From the NCBI GenBank assembly GCA_003963225.1, contig RXKB01000042.1, positions 1 to 45,199 of the forward strand: 45,199 nucleotides of DNA, in the 5' to 3' direction. A program made the translations under genes and the position numbers. Below, piece after piece: positions 39,662 through 45,199 of this stretch (the stretch's first letter is position 1; each line of letters begins with the position of its first letter). The notes beneath the pieces are model-generated. The model searched no databases, had not been told where the DNA came from, and worked only from the letters and a program-made list of their open reading frames with translations. This stretch comes from Candidatus Babelota bacterium (lineage in GTDB: Bacteria > Babelota > Babeliae > Babelales > Vermiphilaceae).

Positions 39662-40048
39662 TTTAGGGGTAAACTGCAACCTCTTTGGGCTGTCAGCCAC
39701 CCCTTGTTAAGCTTATATTTAAAGCCAACCGCTGTGCTGTATATATTTTTATTTATATACCGCCACCTTAAACGCTTTTTCCTACCATACCTTACGGTAC
39801 TTAAAGAAAAGAGATTAAACACAGCCAGTTAGCTCTTTTGACTAATATCTTGGACAGCTAAAGTCCTCAGCACTTTACCGCTTATTATGGCAGTCGGGGT
39901 ATACAGGTTATAGGTGGCTTTATCTCGTACATGCTTCCCCTCTGGTACATCTTGTGGTGCTACCACACCAAGTTTTATTTATTAAGCGTTAAACTTGAGC
40001 ATCATAAAAACGCTTGTAGCTCTAATTGATAGAGTGCTTACGTGCTTA
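39662..40048 (-). ncRNA. Structured leader RNA upstream of sigma gene (candidate)
   Basis: This ~390-nt non-coding stretch lies between the leftward promoter (40055-40083) and the sigma gene. Perfect helices: AAGCGTT/AACGCTT (39984-39990, 40009-40015), TGTGGT/ACCACA (39953-39967), a long-range pair AGGTGGC/GCCACCT (39912-39918, 39762-39768) enclosing TAAAGT/ACTTTA, AAAAGAG/CTCTTTT and TACC-GTAA-GGTA (GNRA loop in the leftward RNA), then GTATATA/TATATAC (39739-39760), and AGGGGT/ACCCCT (39665-39704) around a GGCT/AGCC hairpin. No ORF of note. Could be an mRNA leader or a separate ncRNA. No known family recognised. Confidence 0.6.
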
Positions 40049-40054
40049 TTTCAA

Positions 40055-40083
40055 ATATTATTGTTATAAAAATGCAAAGTCAA
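40055..40083 (-). promoter_or_regulatory. Leftward promoter for sigma/late operon
   Basis: On the minus strand TTGACT (40083-40078), a 17-bp spacer and TAATAT (40060-40055). A good sigma-70-type match, pointing to the sigma gene through the structured leader. It is back to back with the rightward promoter at 40152. Confidence 0.6.
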
Positions 40084-40151
40084 ACAAAAAGTGAAATATT
40101 TATTGACTTTTAACATTTGTCAGAAATATTTTGTTATTTTAAAATAAATAC

Positions 40152-40179
40152 TTGACAAACAACTATTAAGTGCTATACT
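40152..40179 (+). promoter_or_regulatory. Rightward promoter 1
   Basis: TTGACA at 40152-40157, 16-bp spacer, TATACT at 40174-40179. A near-consensus sigma-70 promoter, 43 bp before the wall hydrolase ATG. Its leader holds AACAAAGGAACACGCC (40205-40220), a box also seen before the leader ORF at 42978. Confidence 0.75.
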
Positions 40180-40222
40180 TAAAGTGTAGTTAAGGATAAC
40201 AAACAACAAAGGAACACGCCAA

Positions 40223-40819
40223 ATGAACGAACGACGCCTAATTGATGAAATAAAAGCTGTAAATGATGTTTGCACCTGCCAATCATGTGAACGCAGACGC
40301 AAAAAACACAATTCTCAACACAAACCACGTTTTGACTCAATTTCAATAATTAAAGCTGTTGCTTTAACACTTATTTTATGTGGTGCGGCTTTTCTATTAA
40401 CATCATGTAATGCTTACGCTGATAATACACTTACACCACAAAAAGCTGTGCTTGCTTGTATGGGTGAGGCCGAAGGTGAAAGCCAAACTGGTAAAATTGC
40501 CATGATGGAAGCTTTGCGAAATCGCAATAGTTTAGAAGGTGTTTACGGATATAAAGCTATTAAGTTAATTAATGGAAAATATCACAAAAAAGTTATGAAA
40601 AGTGGAAAGTATTTTAAGCGTACTGGTAAAGCGTATAGACCGTTAAGTGACATGACAGTAACAGCTTGTCAGGCCGCTTGGGTTGATTCCGCTTATACTA
40701 ATTATGTTAAAGGTGCAGACCATTGGGAAGCTGTGCAAACTTTTGGTCGCCCTAAATGGGCTAAAGGAATGATTCAAACAGCTAAAATTGGTTCACATAC
40801 GTTTTTTAAATCAAGATAG
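40223..40819 (+). CDS. SleB-like cell wall hydrolase with export signal
   Basis: 198 aa. The charged N-terminus (about 40 aa, with CTCQSC) is followed by a hydrophobic segment (about 46-62) and then LLTSCNAYADN, which can be read as a lipobox (LTSC) or a signal peptidase I site (AYA). The enzyme domain has ACMGEAEGESQTGKIAMMEALRNR (GEA catalytic Glu motif) and VYGYKAIK, as in Hydrolase_2/SleB-type hydrolases. It cuts peptidoglycan, probably in the periplasm. It is the only wall hydrolase recognised in the phage and is placed first in a consensus-promoter operon, away from the late lysis genes. Confidence 0.75.
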   Translation: MNERRLIDEIKAVNDVCTCQSCERRRKKHNSQHKPRFDSISIIKAVALTLILCGAAFLLTSCNAYADNTLTPQKAVLACMGEAEGESQTGKIAMMEALRNRNSLEGVYGYKAIKLINGKYHKKVMKSGKYFKRTGKAYRPLSDMTVTACQAAWVDSAYTNYVKGADHWEAVQTFGRPKWAKGMIQTAKIGSHTFFKSR

Positions 40820-40828
40820 GAGAATAAT

Positions 40829-41203
40829 ATGAGCAAACACACACCAACACCGTGGAAAATTGAAATTATAAACAAATGGCCTTTTGGTTTATCAATAAAA
40901 AATGAATCTGAAACAATAGTAAATTTTAATGCTATTGCATTTTCTTCTCAACAAAAATCTTACCAAGATTATAAAAAAGCTGTTGGTTTTTCTAAATTAG
41001 AGAAAGAAACGATAATTCCTTTAATAAATAAAAATGAAGCAAACGTCGAACATATAGTCCATTGCGTAAACGTCCATGATGAATTAGTTGAAGCGTTGGA
41101 AAATATTTACAATATACATTTAAATACAATTCCCGAAAATGAAAAACAATATAAAATCATTTCAGAAGCTAAAAAAGTATTATCCAAAGCAAAGGCTAAA
41201 TAA
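40829..41203 (+). CDS. Conserved phage protein, 124 aa, unknown
   Basis: It starts MSKHTPTPWKIEI and later has NKNEANVEHIVHCVNVHDELVEALENIY, ending in SEAKKVLSKAKAK. This 'HTPTPWkv... ANaeFIVrACNsHdeLveALe' pattern is common in phage early regions of Gram-negative hosts. Function unknown. SD AGGAGAATAAT. Confidence 0.75.
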   Translation: MSKHTPTPWKIEIINKWPFGLSIKNESETIVNFNAIAFSSQQKSYQDYKKAVGFSKLEKETIIPLINKNEANVEHIVHCVNVHDELVEALENIYNIHLNTIPENEKQYKIISEAKKVLSKAKAK

Positions 41204-41204
41204 T

Positions 41205-41246
41205 ATGAAAAGAACGATTGAGTTTAAGGCGATTAATGAAAAATAA
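41205..41246 (+). pseudogene. 13-codon ORF resembling a YopX start
   Basis: MKRTIEFKAINEK, starting 2 nt after the previous stop. It resembles the first residues of the YopX gene downstream (MQRPIEFRVWDS). It may be a remnant of a duplicated YopX gene cut short, or chance. No SD is clear. Confidence 0.25.
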
Positions 41247-41251
41247 TTAAT

Positions 41252-41407
41252 ATGAAAACTTGTTTTATTGCTATGGCCTTAGGTGCTTTAATATCTGAAG
41301 GAGTTTCTGATTTTTATAAAGGTGAACATATTTCAGGTTTTTATTTTATAACAATTTCCATTATTGCTTTTATTCAACTATTGAGGTTACCATGCAAAGA
41401 CCAATAG
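41252..41407 (+). CDS. Small membrane protein, 51 aa
   Basis: Starts MKTCFIAMALGALISEG; a first hydrophobic stretch, a polar turn (DFYKGEHIS) and a second membrane helix (GFYFITISIIAFIQLL). It overlaps YopX by 16 nt. SD weak (AATAATTAAT). Unknown role. Confidence 0.45.
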   Translation: MKTCFIAMALGALISEGVSDFYKGEHISGFYFITISIIAFIQLLRLPCKDQ

Positions 41408-41823
41408 AATTTAGAGTTTGGGATTCATTTAATGGGAAAATGATATATGTAAATTTTGAAAGATTAGTTGATGGTGAAAAGCCATGTGATTTTAGAATAT
41501 ATTGTCATGAATGTTTTTTAGATAACACAAAACCTGTTGTTATGCAATACACAGGACTTAAAGACAAGAACGGCGTTAAGATTTTTGAGGGGGATATTGT
41601 TAAATATAAACCTTACCATAATCTAGACTATAAAGAAAAATATTTAATCGGTGAAGTTAAATGGGGAGAAACAGGAGATAGCGATGAATATTCTCATTCA
41701 AAACATTTAGAATGGGTTGTCAATAGTGATAGTTTAGCAGATATAGCAGATGGAAATTATGAAGGATTTGATTGTGAAGTAATAGGAAACATTTATCAAA
41801 ATCCAGAGCTTTTGAGAGGCTAA
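41392..41823 (+). CDS. YopX family protein
   Basis: 143 aa. It starts MQRPIEFRVWDSFNGKMIY, then MQYTGLKDKNGVKIFEGDIVKY and GEVKWGE, and ends CEVIGNIYQNPELL. This is the YopX pattern (SPbeta-type), common in phages, with unknown molecular role. SD GAGGTTACC. Typical size. Confidence 0.88.
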   Translation: MQRPIEFRVWDSFNGKMIYVNFERLVDGEKPCDFRIYCHECFLDNTKPVVMQYTGLKDKNGVKIFEGDIVKYKPYHNLDYKEKYLIGEVKWGETGDSDEYSHSKHLEWVVNSDSLADIADGNYEGFDCEVIGNIYQNPELLRG

Positions 41824-41826
41824 ACA

Positions 41827-42024
41827 ATGAACAACTTAATTAAATACTTACTTGGGTTTTTAATAATAGCACTTTTTTTAACAGTTATTTTTACAGTTGC
41901 CGTATATTTTATTCAACTATCAACTGATACTAATAACATATTTTTAAAAGCTTTATTTGGTGCTTTAAGCGTAGGTTTACCATTGGCCAGCCTATTGGCT
42001 TTTGCTTTAATTGATTCTAAATAA
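41827..42024 (+). CDS. Two-span membrane protein, 65 aa
   Basis: Starts MNNLIKYLLGFLIIALFLTV; two membrane helices (about residues 6-28 and 40-62), little else. SD GAGAGGC. Small phage membrane protein with unknown role. Confidence 0.55.
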   Translation: MNNLIKYLLGFLIIALFLTVIFTVAVYFIQLSTDTNNIFLKALFGALSVGLPLASLLAFALIDSK

Positions 42025-42055
42025 TAAGAAGTTAACTTTTATCAAAGGAGTAATT

Positions 42056-42220
42056 ATGGATGTGTTTTTTAACGAAGTGAAATGTTTAAAATTATCAGAT
42101 GAAAAAGACGGCGTAAGAATTTTAACAATTGAAACAGAAAAAGGAGATTCAAAAGTTTATTTGAGAAAATCATGTGTATTAAAACGTCTAAACTTAAAAA
42201 GACAAAGAAAGGTAAATTAA
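42056..42220 (+). CDS. Hypothetical basic protein, 54 aa
   Basis: Starts MDVFFNEVKCLKLSDEKDG; beta-rich, basic end (RLNLKRQRKVN). The start at 42056 has a strong SD (AAAGGAGTAATT), so the earlier in-frame ATG at 42011 is rejected. No family. Confidence 0.55.
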   Translation: MDVFFNEVKCLKLSDEKDGVRILTIETEKGDSKVYLRKSCVLKRLNLKRQRKVN

Positions 42221-42221
42221 T

Positions 42222-42551
42222 ATGTTAAATGTTGAACTTATGTTTATTTATCACGAAATGAAAGAATTTAATAAAACAAAAGAAGGTAAAAAAACATTTT
42301 TAAATTTCAAGAATGGTTTAATTAAAAAAGGTATTTTTAAAAAAGTTGTTATTAAAAAAGTTGGTCATTGTTGTAGTTCATGCAATAAGAAAAAGGCTTT
42401 TTATTATGCAGTTGAGAAACAAGACGTTGTTAAATGTAACGACTGTTTAGATGATTTTTTGGTTCTTTATTTATCAAATGATTATTTAAAATCAAATAGA
42501 AATGTTTTTGCTAAAAAGGTTAAATCAAATGACCGCACAACAAAGGTTTAA
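42222..42551 (+). CDS. Zinc-finger-like protein, 109 aa
   Basis: It has a basic N-terminal half, then CCSSCNKKKAFYY (about residues 50-62) and VVKCNDCLDDFL (about 69-80), two CxxC pairs for one zinc site. Probably a small nucleic-acid-binding protein. SD AAAGGTAAATTAAT. It overlaps the next gene by 23 nt. Confidence 0.6.
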   Translation: MLNVELMFIYHEMKEFNKTKEGKKTFLNFKNGLIKKGIFKKVVIKKVGHCCSSCNKKKAFYYAVEKQDVVKCNDCLDDFLVLYLSNDYLKSNRNVFAKKVKSNDRTTKV

Positions 42552-42717
42552 TGAAAGAACAGCGGCTAAACGTAAAAAGCCATCAAAGTTAAGCCAAATA
42601 TCTTTAATAAGCGAAAAGAACCCTTTAAGCATGACAGGACACGTTACATTAAAGAAAACAAAAAAACATAGCATATTAGGCAAGATGGCAGGTGGCGTTA
42701 ACGGAAGGGCATTATAG
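42529..42717 (+). CDS. Hypothetical basic protein, 62 aa
   Basis: Starts MTAQQRFNERTAAKRKKPS, Lys/Arg/Ser rich and Gly-rich at the end (GKMAGGVNGRAL). Likely disordered or nucleic-acid-binding. Start at 42529 follows AAAAAGGTTAAATCA. Unknown. Confidence 0.5.
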   Translation: MTAQQRFNERTAAKRKKPSKLSQISLISEKNPLSMTGHVTLKKTKKHSILGKMAGGVNGRAL

Positions 42718-42729
42718 AAAGGAATTAAT

Positions 42730-42897
42730 ATGCCAGAAATTCAACCACGATGGACACTAACAACAATCACAACAACAGATTTTAATGTTGTTAAAATTGC
42801 AAAAGTTGTTCGTGAAAAAATTAAAATTAAACATGAAGATATTTATCGACGAGGATTAGTTGAAATTATGAAAGAAAACAAAATAAAAATGTTGTAA
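42730..42897 (+). CDS. Hypothetical basic 55-aa protein
   Basis: Starts MPEIQPRWTLTTITTTDF; beta-strand start and a helix rich in Lys (VREKIKIKHEDIYRR). SD AAAGGAATTAAT. It ends 7 bp before the promoter at 42904. Unknown role. Confidence 0.5.
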   Translation: MPEIQPRWTLTTITTTDFNVVKIAKVVREKIKIKHEDIYRRGLVEIMKENKIKML

Positions 42898-42903
42898 AAG
42901 TGG

Positions 42904-42932
42904 TTGACAAAGTATTTTTTACCTGTTATATT
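42904..42932 (+). promoter_or_regulatory. Rightward promoter 2 (recombination operon)
   Basis: TTGACA at 42904-42909, 17-bp spacer, TATATT at 42927-42932. Near-consensus sigma-70. It would drive the leader ORF, the AAA ATPase, recT, the exonuclease and the small-gene region. The start of its RNA would be near 42939. Confidence 0.78.
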
Positions 42933-42977
42933 AATGACAGTTAAATAAAACTAACCAATCAACAAAGGAACGACGCC

Positions 42978-43082
42978 ATGATTAAACCAAACACTGCATC
43001 ACAAGTTGAGCTTGATTATCAAGAACAAATTGAAAATCAAGAAATCGAAAACATCCAAAGAATCGAAAACTATTTATTTTAA
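42978..43082 (+). CDS. 34-aa leader-type ORF
   Basis: Starts MIKPNTASQVELDYQEQ and continues as an acidic, Gln/Glu/Asn-rich helix. It is the first ORF after the promoter. Its SD/start region GAACGACGCC (42968-42977) is perfectly complementary to 43098-43107 in the hairpin region just after its stop. It may be a leader peptide or a small effector. Confidence 0.5.
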   Translation: MIKPNTASQVELDYQEQIENQEIENIQRIENYLF

Positions 43083-43143
43083 CCTAACGCCCCGATTGGC
43101 GTCGTTCGCCCCCCTTACTTTTTTAAGGGGGGTGGGCGTTAGG
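43083..43143 (+). promoter_or_regulatory. Strong nested hairpin with anti-SD segment
   Basis: CCTAACGCCC (43083-43092) pairs with GGGCGTTAGG (43134-43143) over 10 bp, enclosing CCCCCCTT (43109-43116) paired with AAGGGGGG (43125-43132). Between them GGCGTCGTTC (43098-43107) is the exact complement of the leader ORF's ribosome site. No U-tract follows, so it is not a plain terminator. It could control translation or RNA processing of the recombination operon. Confidence 0.6.
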
Positions 43144-43156
43144 CCAAACGGCAACA

Positions 43157-43393
43157 ATGGAAACCACTTTTATGAACAACGATGATGTCATCCAAAACAA
43201 AAAAGCATGGGCTAAATACCGTAAAAACGAAGCTAAAGCCTTAAATTCAGTGCGTAATATATTAAATGAACAACGAAGAGAAGATAATAAACCAGAATTT
43301 AAATACAAACGTGAACTTGTATTCTTATCAATTCTTTGCATCAATATTGGTTTATGGTTTTTAATCTTGAAATTAACAGGAGTGATTAAATGA
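43157..43393 (+). CDS. Small protein with C-terminal membrane anchor, 78 aa
   Basis: Starts METTFMNNDDVIQNKK; a basic helix region (WAKYRKNEAKALNSVRN), then a C-terminal membrane helix (LVFLSILCINIGLWFLILKLTG). An alternative start is at 43172 (MNNDD). No strong SD at either. It overlaps the ATPase gene by 4 nt (ATGA-type). Unknown. Confidence 0.5.
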   Translation: METTFMNNDDVIQNKKAWAKYRKNEAKALNSVRNILNEQRREDNKPEFKYKRELVFLSILCINIGLWFLILKLTGVIK

Positions 43394-44820
43394 AAATTAC
43401 AAAAGTTTTAATATCTAATTTGTTTGGAATTAAAGAAATATCTTTAAATGAAAAAAGCGTTGAGTTGACTGGTTCAAACGGTGTTGGAAAAACATCCGTA
43501 ATTGATGCTATTAAATATGCTTTAAGAAACAAATCTGATAAAAAATATATTATCAAAGAAGGTAATTCAGAAGGTGAAATTGTTGTTCAAACTGATACAG
43601 GTTTATCTATAAAACGAAAACCACGATTAGAAAAAACAGATTATGTATCTATTCGTGAAGCTGGAAGTAAAGACGATAAAAACGAAGGTTTTTTACGTGA
43701 GATTTTTACAGAATTACAATTAAACCCTATTGAATTTTCCCAAATGACCGAACAGGAACAAAACAGGATTATTCTTGATTTAATTGATTTTAAATGGGAT
43801 TTGAATTGGATAAAAGAACAATTTGGTGAAATTCCTCAAGGTGTTAATTATCAACAAAACATTTTAAACGTATTAAACGATATTCAACACAAAGAGGGGT
43901 TTTATTTTAAAAAACGTGAAGAATTAAACAGGCTTGTTCGTCATCAAACAACTCATATTGCCGAAATTGCCGAAACATTACCTAATGATTATACTTCCGA
44001 AAAATGGAAAAAGGAAGATTTAAGCCATCATTATAAGACTTTGGAAACAGCTAGATTGGAAAATATGAAGATTCAGCGTTCCAAAGATATTGTAAAAAAT
44101 AAAGACAATAAAATACGTTCTTTCCAAGCTGATTATGAAATTGCTTGTTCATCTATTGATAAAGATTTTTCATTCAATAGAAATAACATAGAAAAAGAAA
44201 TTGCCGAACTAAAAAACAAAATATTATTACTTGAAAAAGACCTTAATTCATTAGAAATAAAGAAATTAAACTTGCTTGAAATCGAAAAAAGCAATTATGA
44301 GAAAAATGTTGCTTTATTTGAAGGTGAAGTAAAAGAACATATTGAAACATCTAAAAAAGAACTTATTGATGTATCTATTTATGAACAAACTGCTCAACAC
44401 GTTGAAAGAATGAAATCTCATATTAATGAATATGACCGCATGGTTTCAATGCAAAACGAAAATAAAATGATGATTGAGCAATCAAACGAGCTTACTAATA
44501 AAATCGAATTAGCAAGGTCTTTACCTGCAAAGATTCTTGAGCAATGCAACATCCCAATTGAGGGATTATCAATTAAAGACGGCATTCCTTTGATTAACGG
44601 TTTACCAATTTCTAATTTATCAGAAGGTGAAAAGTTTGAGCTTTGTATTAATGTGGCATCAAGAAATAAAGCATCATTGAACTTGCTTCTTTTAGATGGG
44701 GTTGAGAAGTTATCAACTGAAAGACGTGAGGCTATGTATAAAAAGTTAAAAGACAAGGGCGTGCAGTTTATCGCAACAAGAACAACCGATGAAGAATCAT
44801 TAACAATAACTGAAATTTAA
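43390..44820 (+). CDS. SMC/SbcC-like AAA ATPase of recombination module
   Basis: 476 aa. Walker A at about residues 28-36 (GSNGVGKTS) after ISNLFGIKEISL, then a long coiled-coil middle (about 180-385) and a C-terminal half-site: SNLSEGEKFELCI (signature motif) and LNLLLLDGVEKL (Walker B). This is the RecF/SbcC/AAA_23 type. It sits directly before RecT and the exonuclease, where such ATPases likely process or hold DNA ends. No nuclease domain is present, so the exonuclease downstream may be its partner. Confidence 0.85.
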   Translation: MKITKVLISNLFGIKEISLNEKSVELTGSNGVGKTSVIDAIKYALRNKSDKKYIIKEGNSEGEIVVQTDTGLSIKRKPRLEKTDYVSIREAGSKDDKNEGFLREIFTELQLNPIEFSQMTEQEQNRIILDLIDFKWDLNWIKEQFGEIPQGVNYQQNILNVLNDIQHKEGFYFKKREELNRLVRHQTTHIAEIAETLPNDYTSEKWKKEDLSHHYKTLETARLENMKIQRSKDIVKNKDNKIRSFQADYEIACSSIDKDFSFNRNNIEKEIAELKNKILLLEKDLNSLEIKKLNLLEIEKSNYEKNVALFEGEVKEHIETSKKELIDVSIYEQTAQHVERMKSHINEYDRMVSMQNENKMMIEQSNELTNKIELARSLPAKILEQCNIPIEGLSIKDGIPLINGLPISNLSEGEKFELCINVASRNKASLNLLLLDGVEKLSTERREAMYKKLKDKGVQFIATRTTDEESLTITEI

Positions 44821-44829
44821 GAGGATATT

Positions 44830-45199
44830 ATGTCAACACAAAATACACCAGCAATAAATAGAACAGAATTACTTAATACAGTCCAAAGTAATTTAGATAA
44901 ACTTTTGGTTGATAGCACTAAAGCGTTACCTAGTGGATTTAATCAATCACGTTTCTTGCAAAACTGCCTTTCTGTATTATCAGAAACAAACAATATTGAA
45001 AAATGTTCAGCCGCAAGTATTGCTAAAACAATGTTAAAGGGTGCATTGCTAGATTTAGACTTCTTTCGCAAAGAATGTTATGCCATACCTTATTATGACA
45101 AAGATAAACAATGCCACGTTTTAAACTTTCAAACAGACTACAAAGGCGAAATTAAACTTGCTCATAAATATAGCGTTAGAAAGATTATTGATATTTACG
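44830..45199 (+). CDS. recT: RecT-family annealing protein (N-terminal part)
   Basis: Starts MSTQNTPAINRTELLN (SD AAGAGGATATT) and includes LPSGFNQSRFLQNCLSVL, SIAKTMLKGALLDLDFF and KECYAIPYY, the RecT N-terminal pattern. It runs off the window end and continues at base 3 of the window; the last 93 bases repeat the first 93. The whole protein is 295 aa. It lies 9 bp after the ATPase gene. Confidence 0.9.
   Translation, partial: MSTQNTPAINRTELLNTVQSNLDKLLVDSTKALPSGFNQSRFLQNCLSVLSETNNIEKCSAASIAKTMLKGALLDLDFFRKECYAIPYYDKDKQCHVLNFQTDYKGEIKLAHKYSVRKIIDIY
45107..45199. repeat. Terminal direct repeat, right copy (assembly closure)
   Basis: Identical to 1-93. See the left copy; the overlap closes the genome through recT. 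Confidence 0.9.

Noticed and set aside
39950..39980. Plus-strand terminator-like hairpin followed by TTTTATTT
   Set aside because: The stem is only 6 bp with a triloop and no rightward transcription unit leads into it; kept as part of the leftward leader, although a plus-strand ncRNA cannot be fully excluded.
40005..40045. A tRNA D-arm-like stretch on the plus strand (GTAGCTCTAATTGATAGAGT)
   Set aside because: No matching acceptor stem, anticodon arm or T-arm at tRNA distances; it is part of the structured leader region instead.
40103..40131. A further rightward promoter (TTGACT ... ATATTT)
   Set aside because: The -10 is poor and the promoter at 40152 explains the operon.
1..45199. CRISPR arrays, insertion sequences or an integrase with att sites
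   Set aside because: No regularly spaced repeats, no transposase or recombinase motifs, and no tRNA gene were seen.

Overview
The window is one essentially complete genome of a contractile-tailed (myovirus-type) bacteriophage with an AT-rich, standard-code genome. The first 93 bases are repeated exactly as the last 93 (1-93 = 45107-45199). The molecule is therefore probably a circularly closing assembly of about 45,106 bp, cut inside a recT-like gene. The head and tail gene set (DUF1073 portal, MuF, DUF2213 protease, DUF2184 capsid, DUF4054, DUF3383 sheath, DUF3277 tube, baseplate J, DUF2612) is that of small environmental myophages of the Acinetobacter AP22 kind. The host is not identifiable. 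Several Sec signal peptides, a lipobox and a small outer-membrane-type barrel point to a low-GC Gram-negative bacterium. A near-perfect chromosomal parS site suggests a host that uses ParB.

Layout. (1) Leftward late operon, 39643 down to 7647, in order: sigma-70-like factor, small and large terminase, glycosyltransferase, methyltransferase, portal, a 53-aa protein, MuF, a second glycosyltransferase, protease/scaffold, cement protein, major capsid, connectors, sheath, tube, frameshifted chaperone, tape measure, baseplate, fibres and adhesins, then a lysis/envelope cassette of small membrane proteins. (2) A divergent control region, 39644-40222, with a promoter each way and a strongly structured ~390-nt leader before the sigma gene. 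(3) Rightward operon 1 (40223-42897): an exported SleB-type wall hydrolase and small accessory genes. (4) Rightward operon 2 from a consensus promoter at 42904: leader peptide, AAA ATPase, RecT annealase, RecE/RecB-like exonuclease, HTH protein, VRR-NUC nuclease, then about 20 small ORFs to 7650.

Main unexplained content. Between 2703 and 4447 four intergenic stretches each fold as a closed multibranch RNA element (long closing helix, inner helix, 3' hairpin), each ahead of a small ORF. Two share identical ends around unrelated interiors, and two share a motif just inside the closing helix. A consensus sigma-70 promoter (2415-2443) sits just upstream of the set. Other notable points: a 15/16 parS match in the baseplate region and a weaker one at the sigma start; four fibre/adhesin genes with Sec-type signal peptides, one rich in cysteine; two glycosyltransferases and a methyltransferase within the head genes; and a wall hydrolase outside the late lysis cassette.

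Working model (inference): host RNA polymerase fires the consensus promoters for recombination and takeover genes, the phage sigma factor supports the late operon, and lysis combines late membrane proteins with the separately expressed hydrolase. No integrase, repressor, DNA polymerase, helicase or ParA/ParB was recognised, so genome maintenance must depend on the host or on unrecognised genes.
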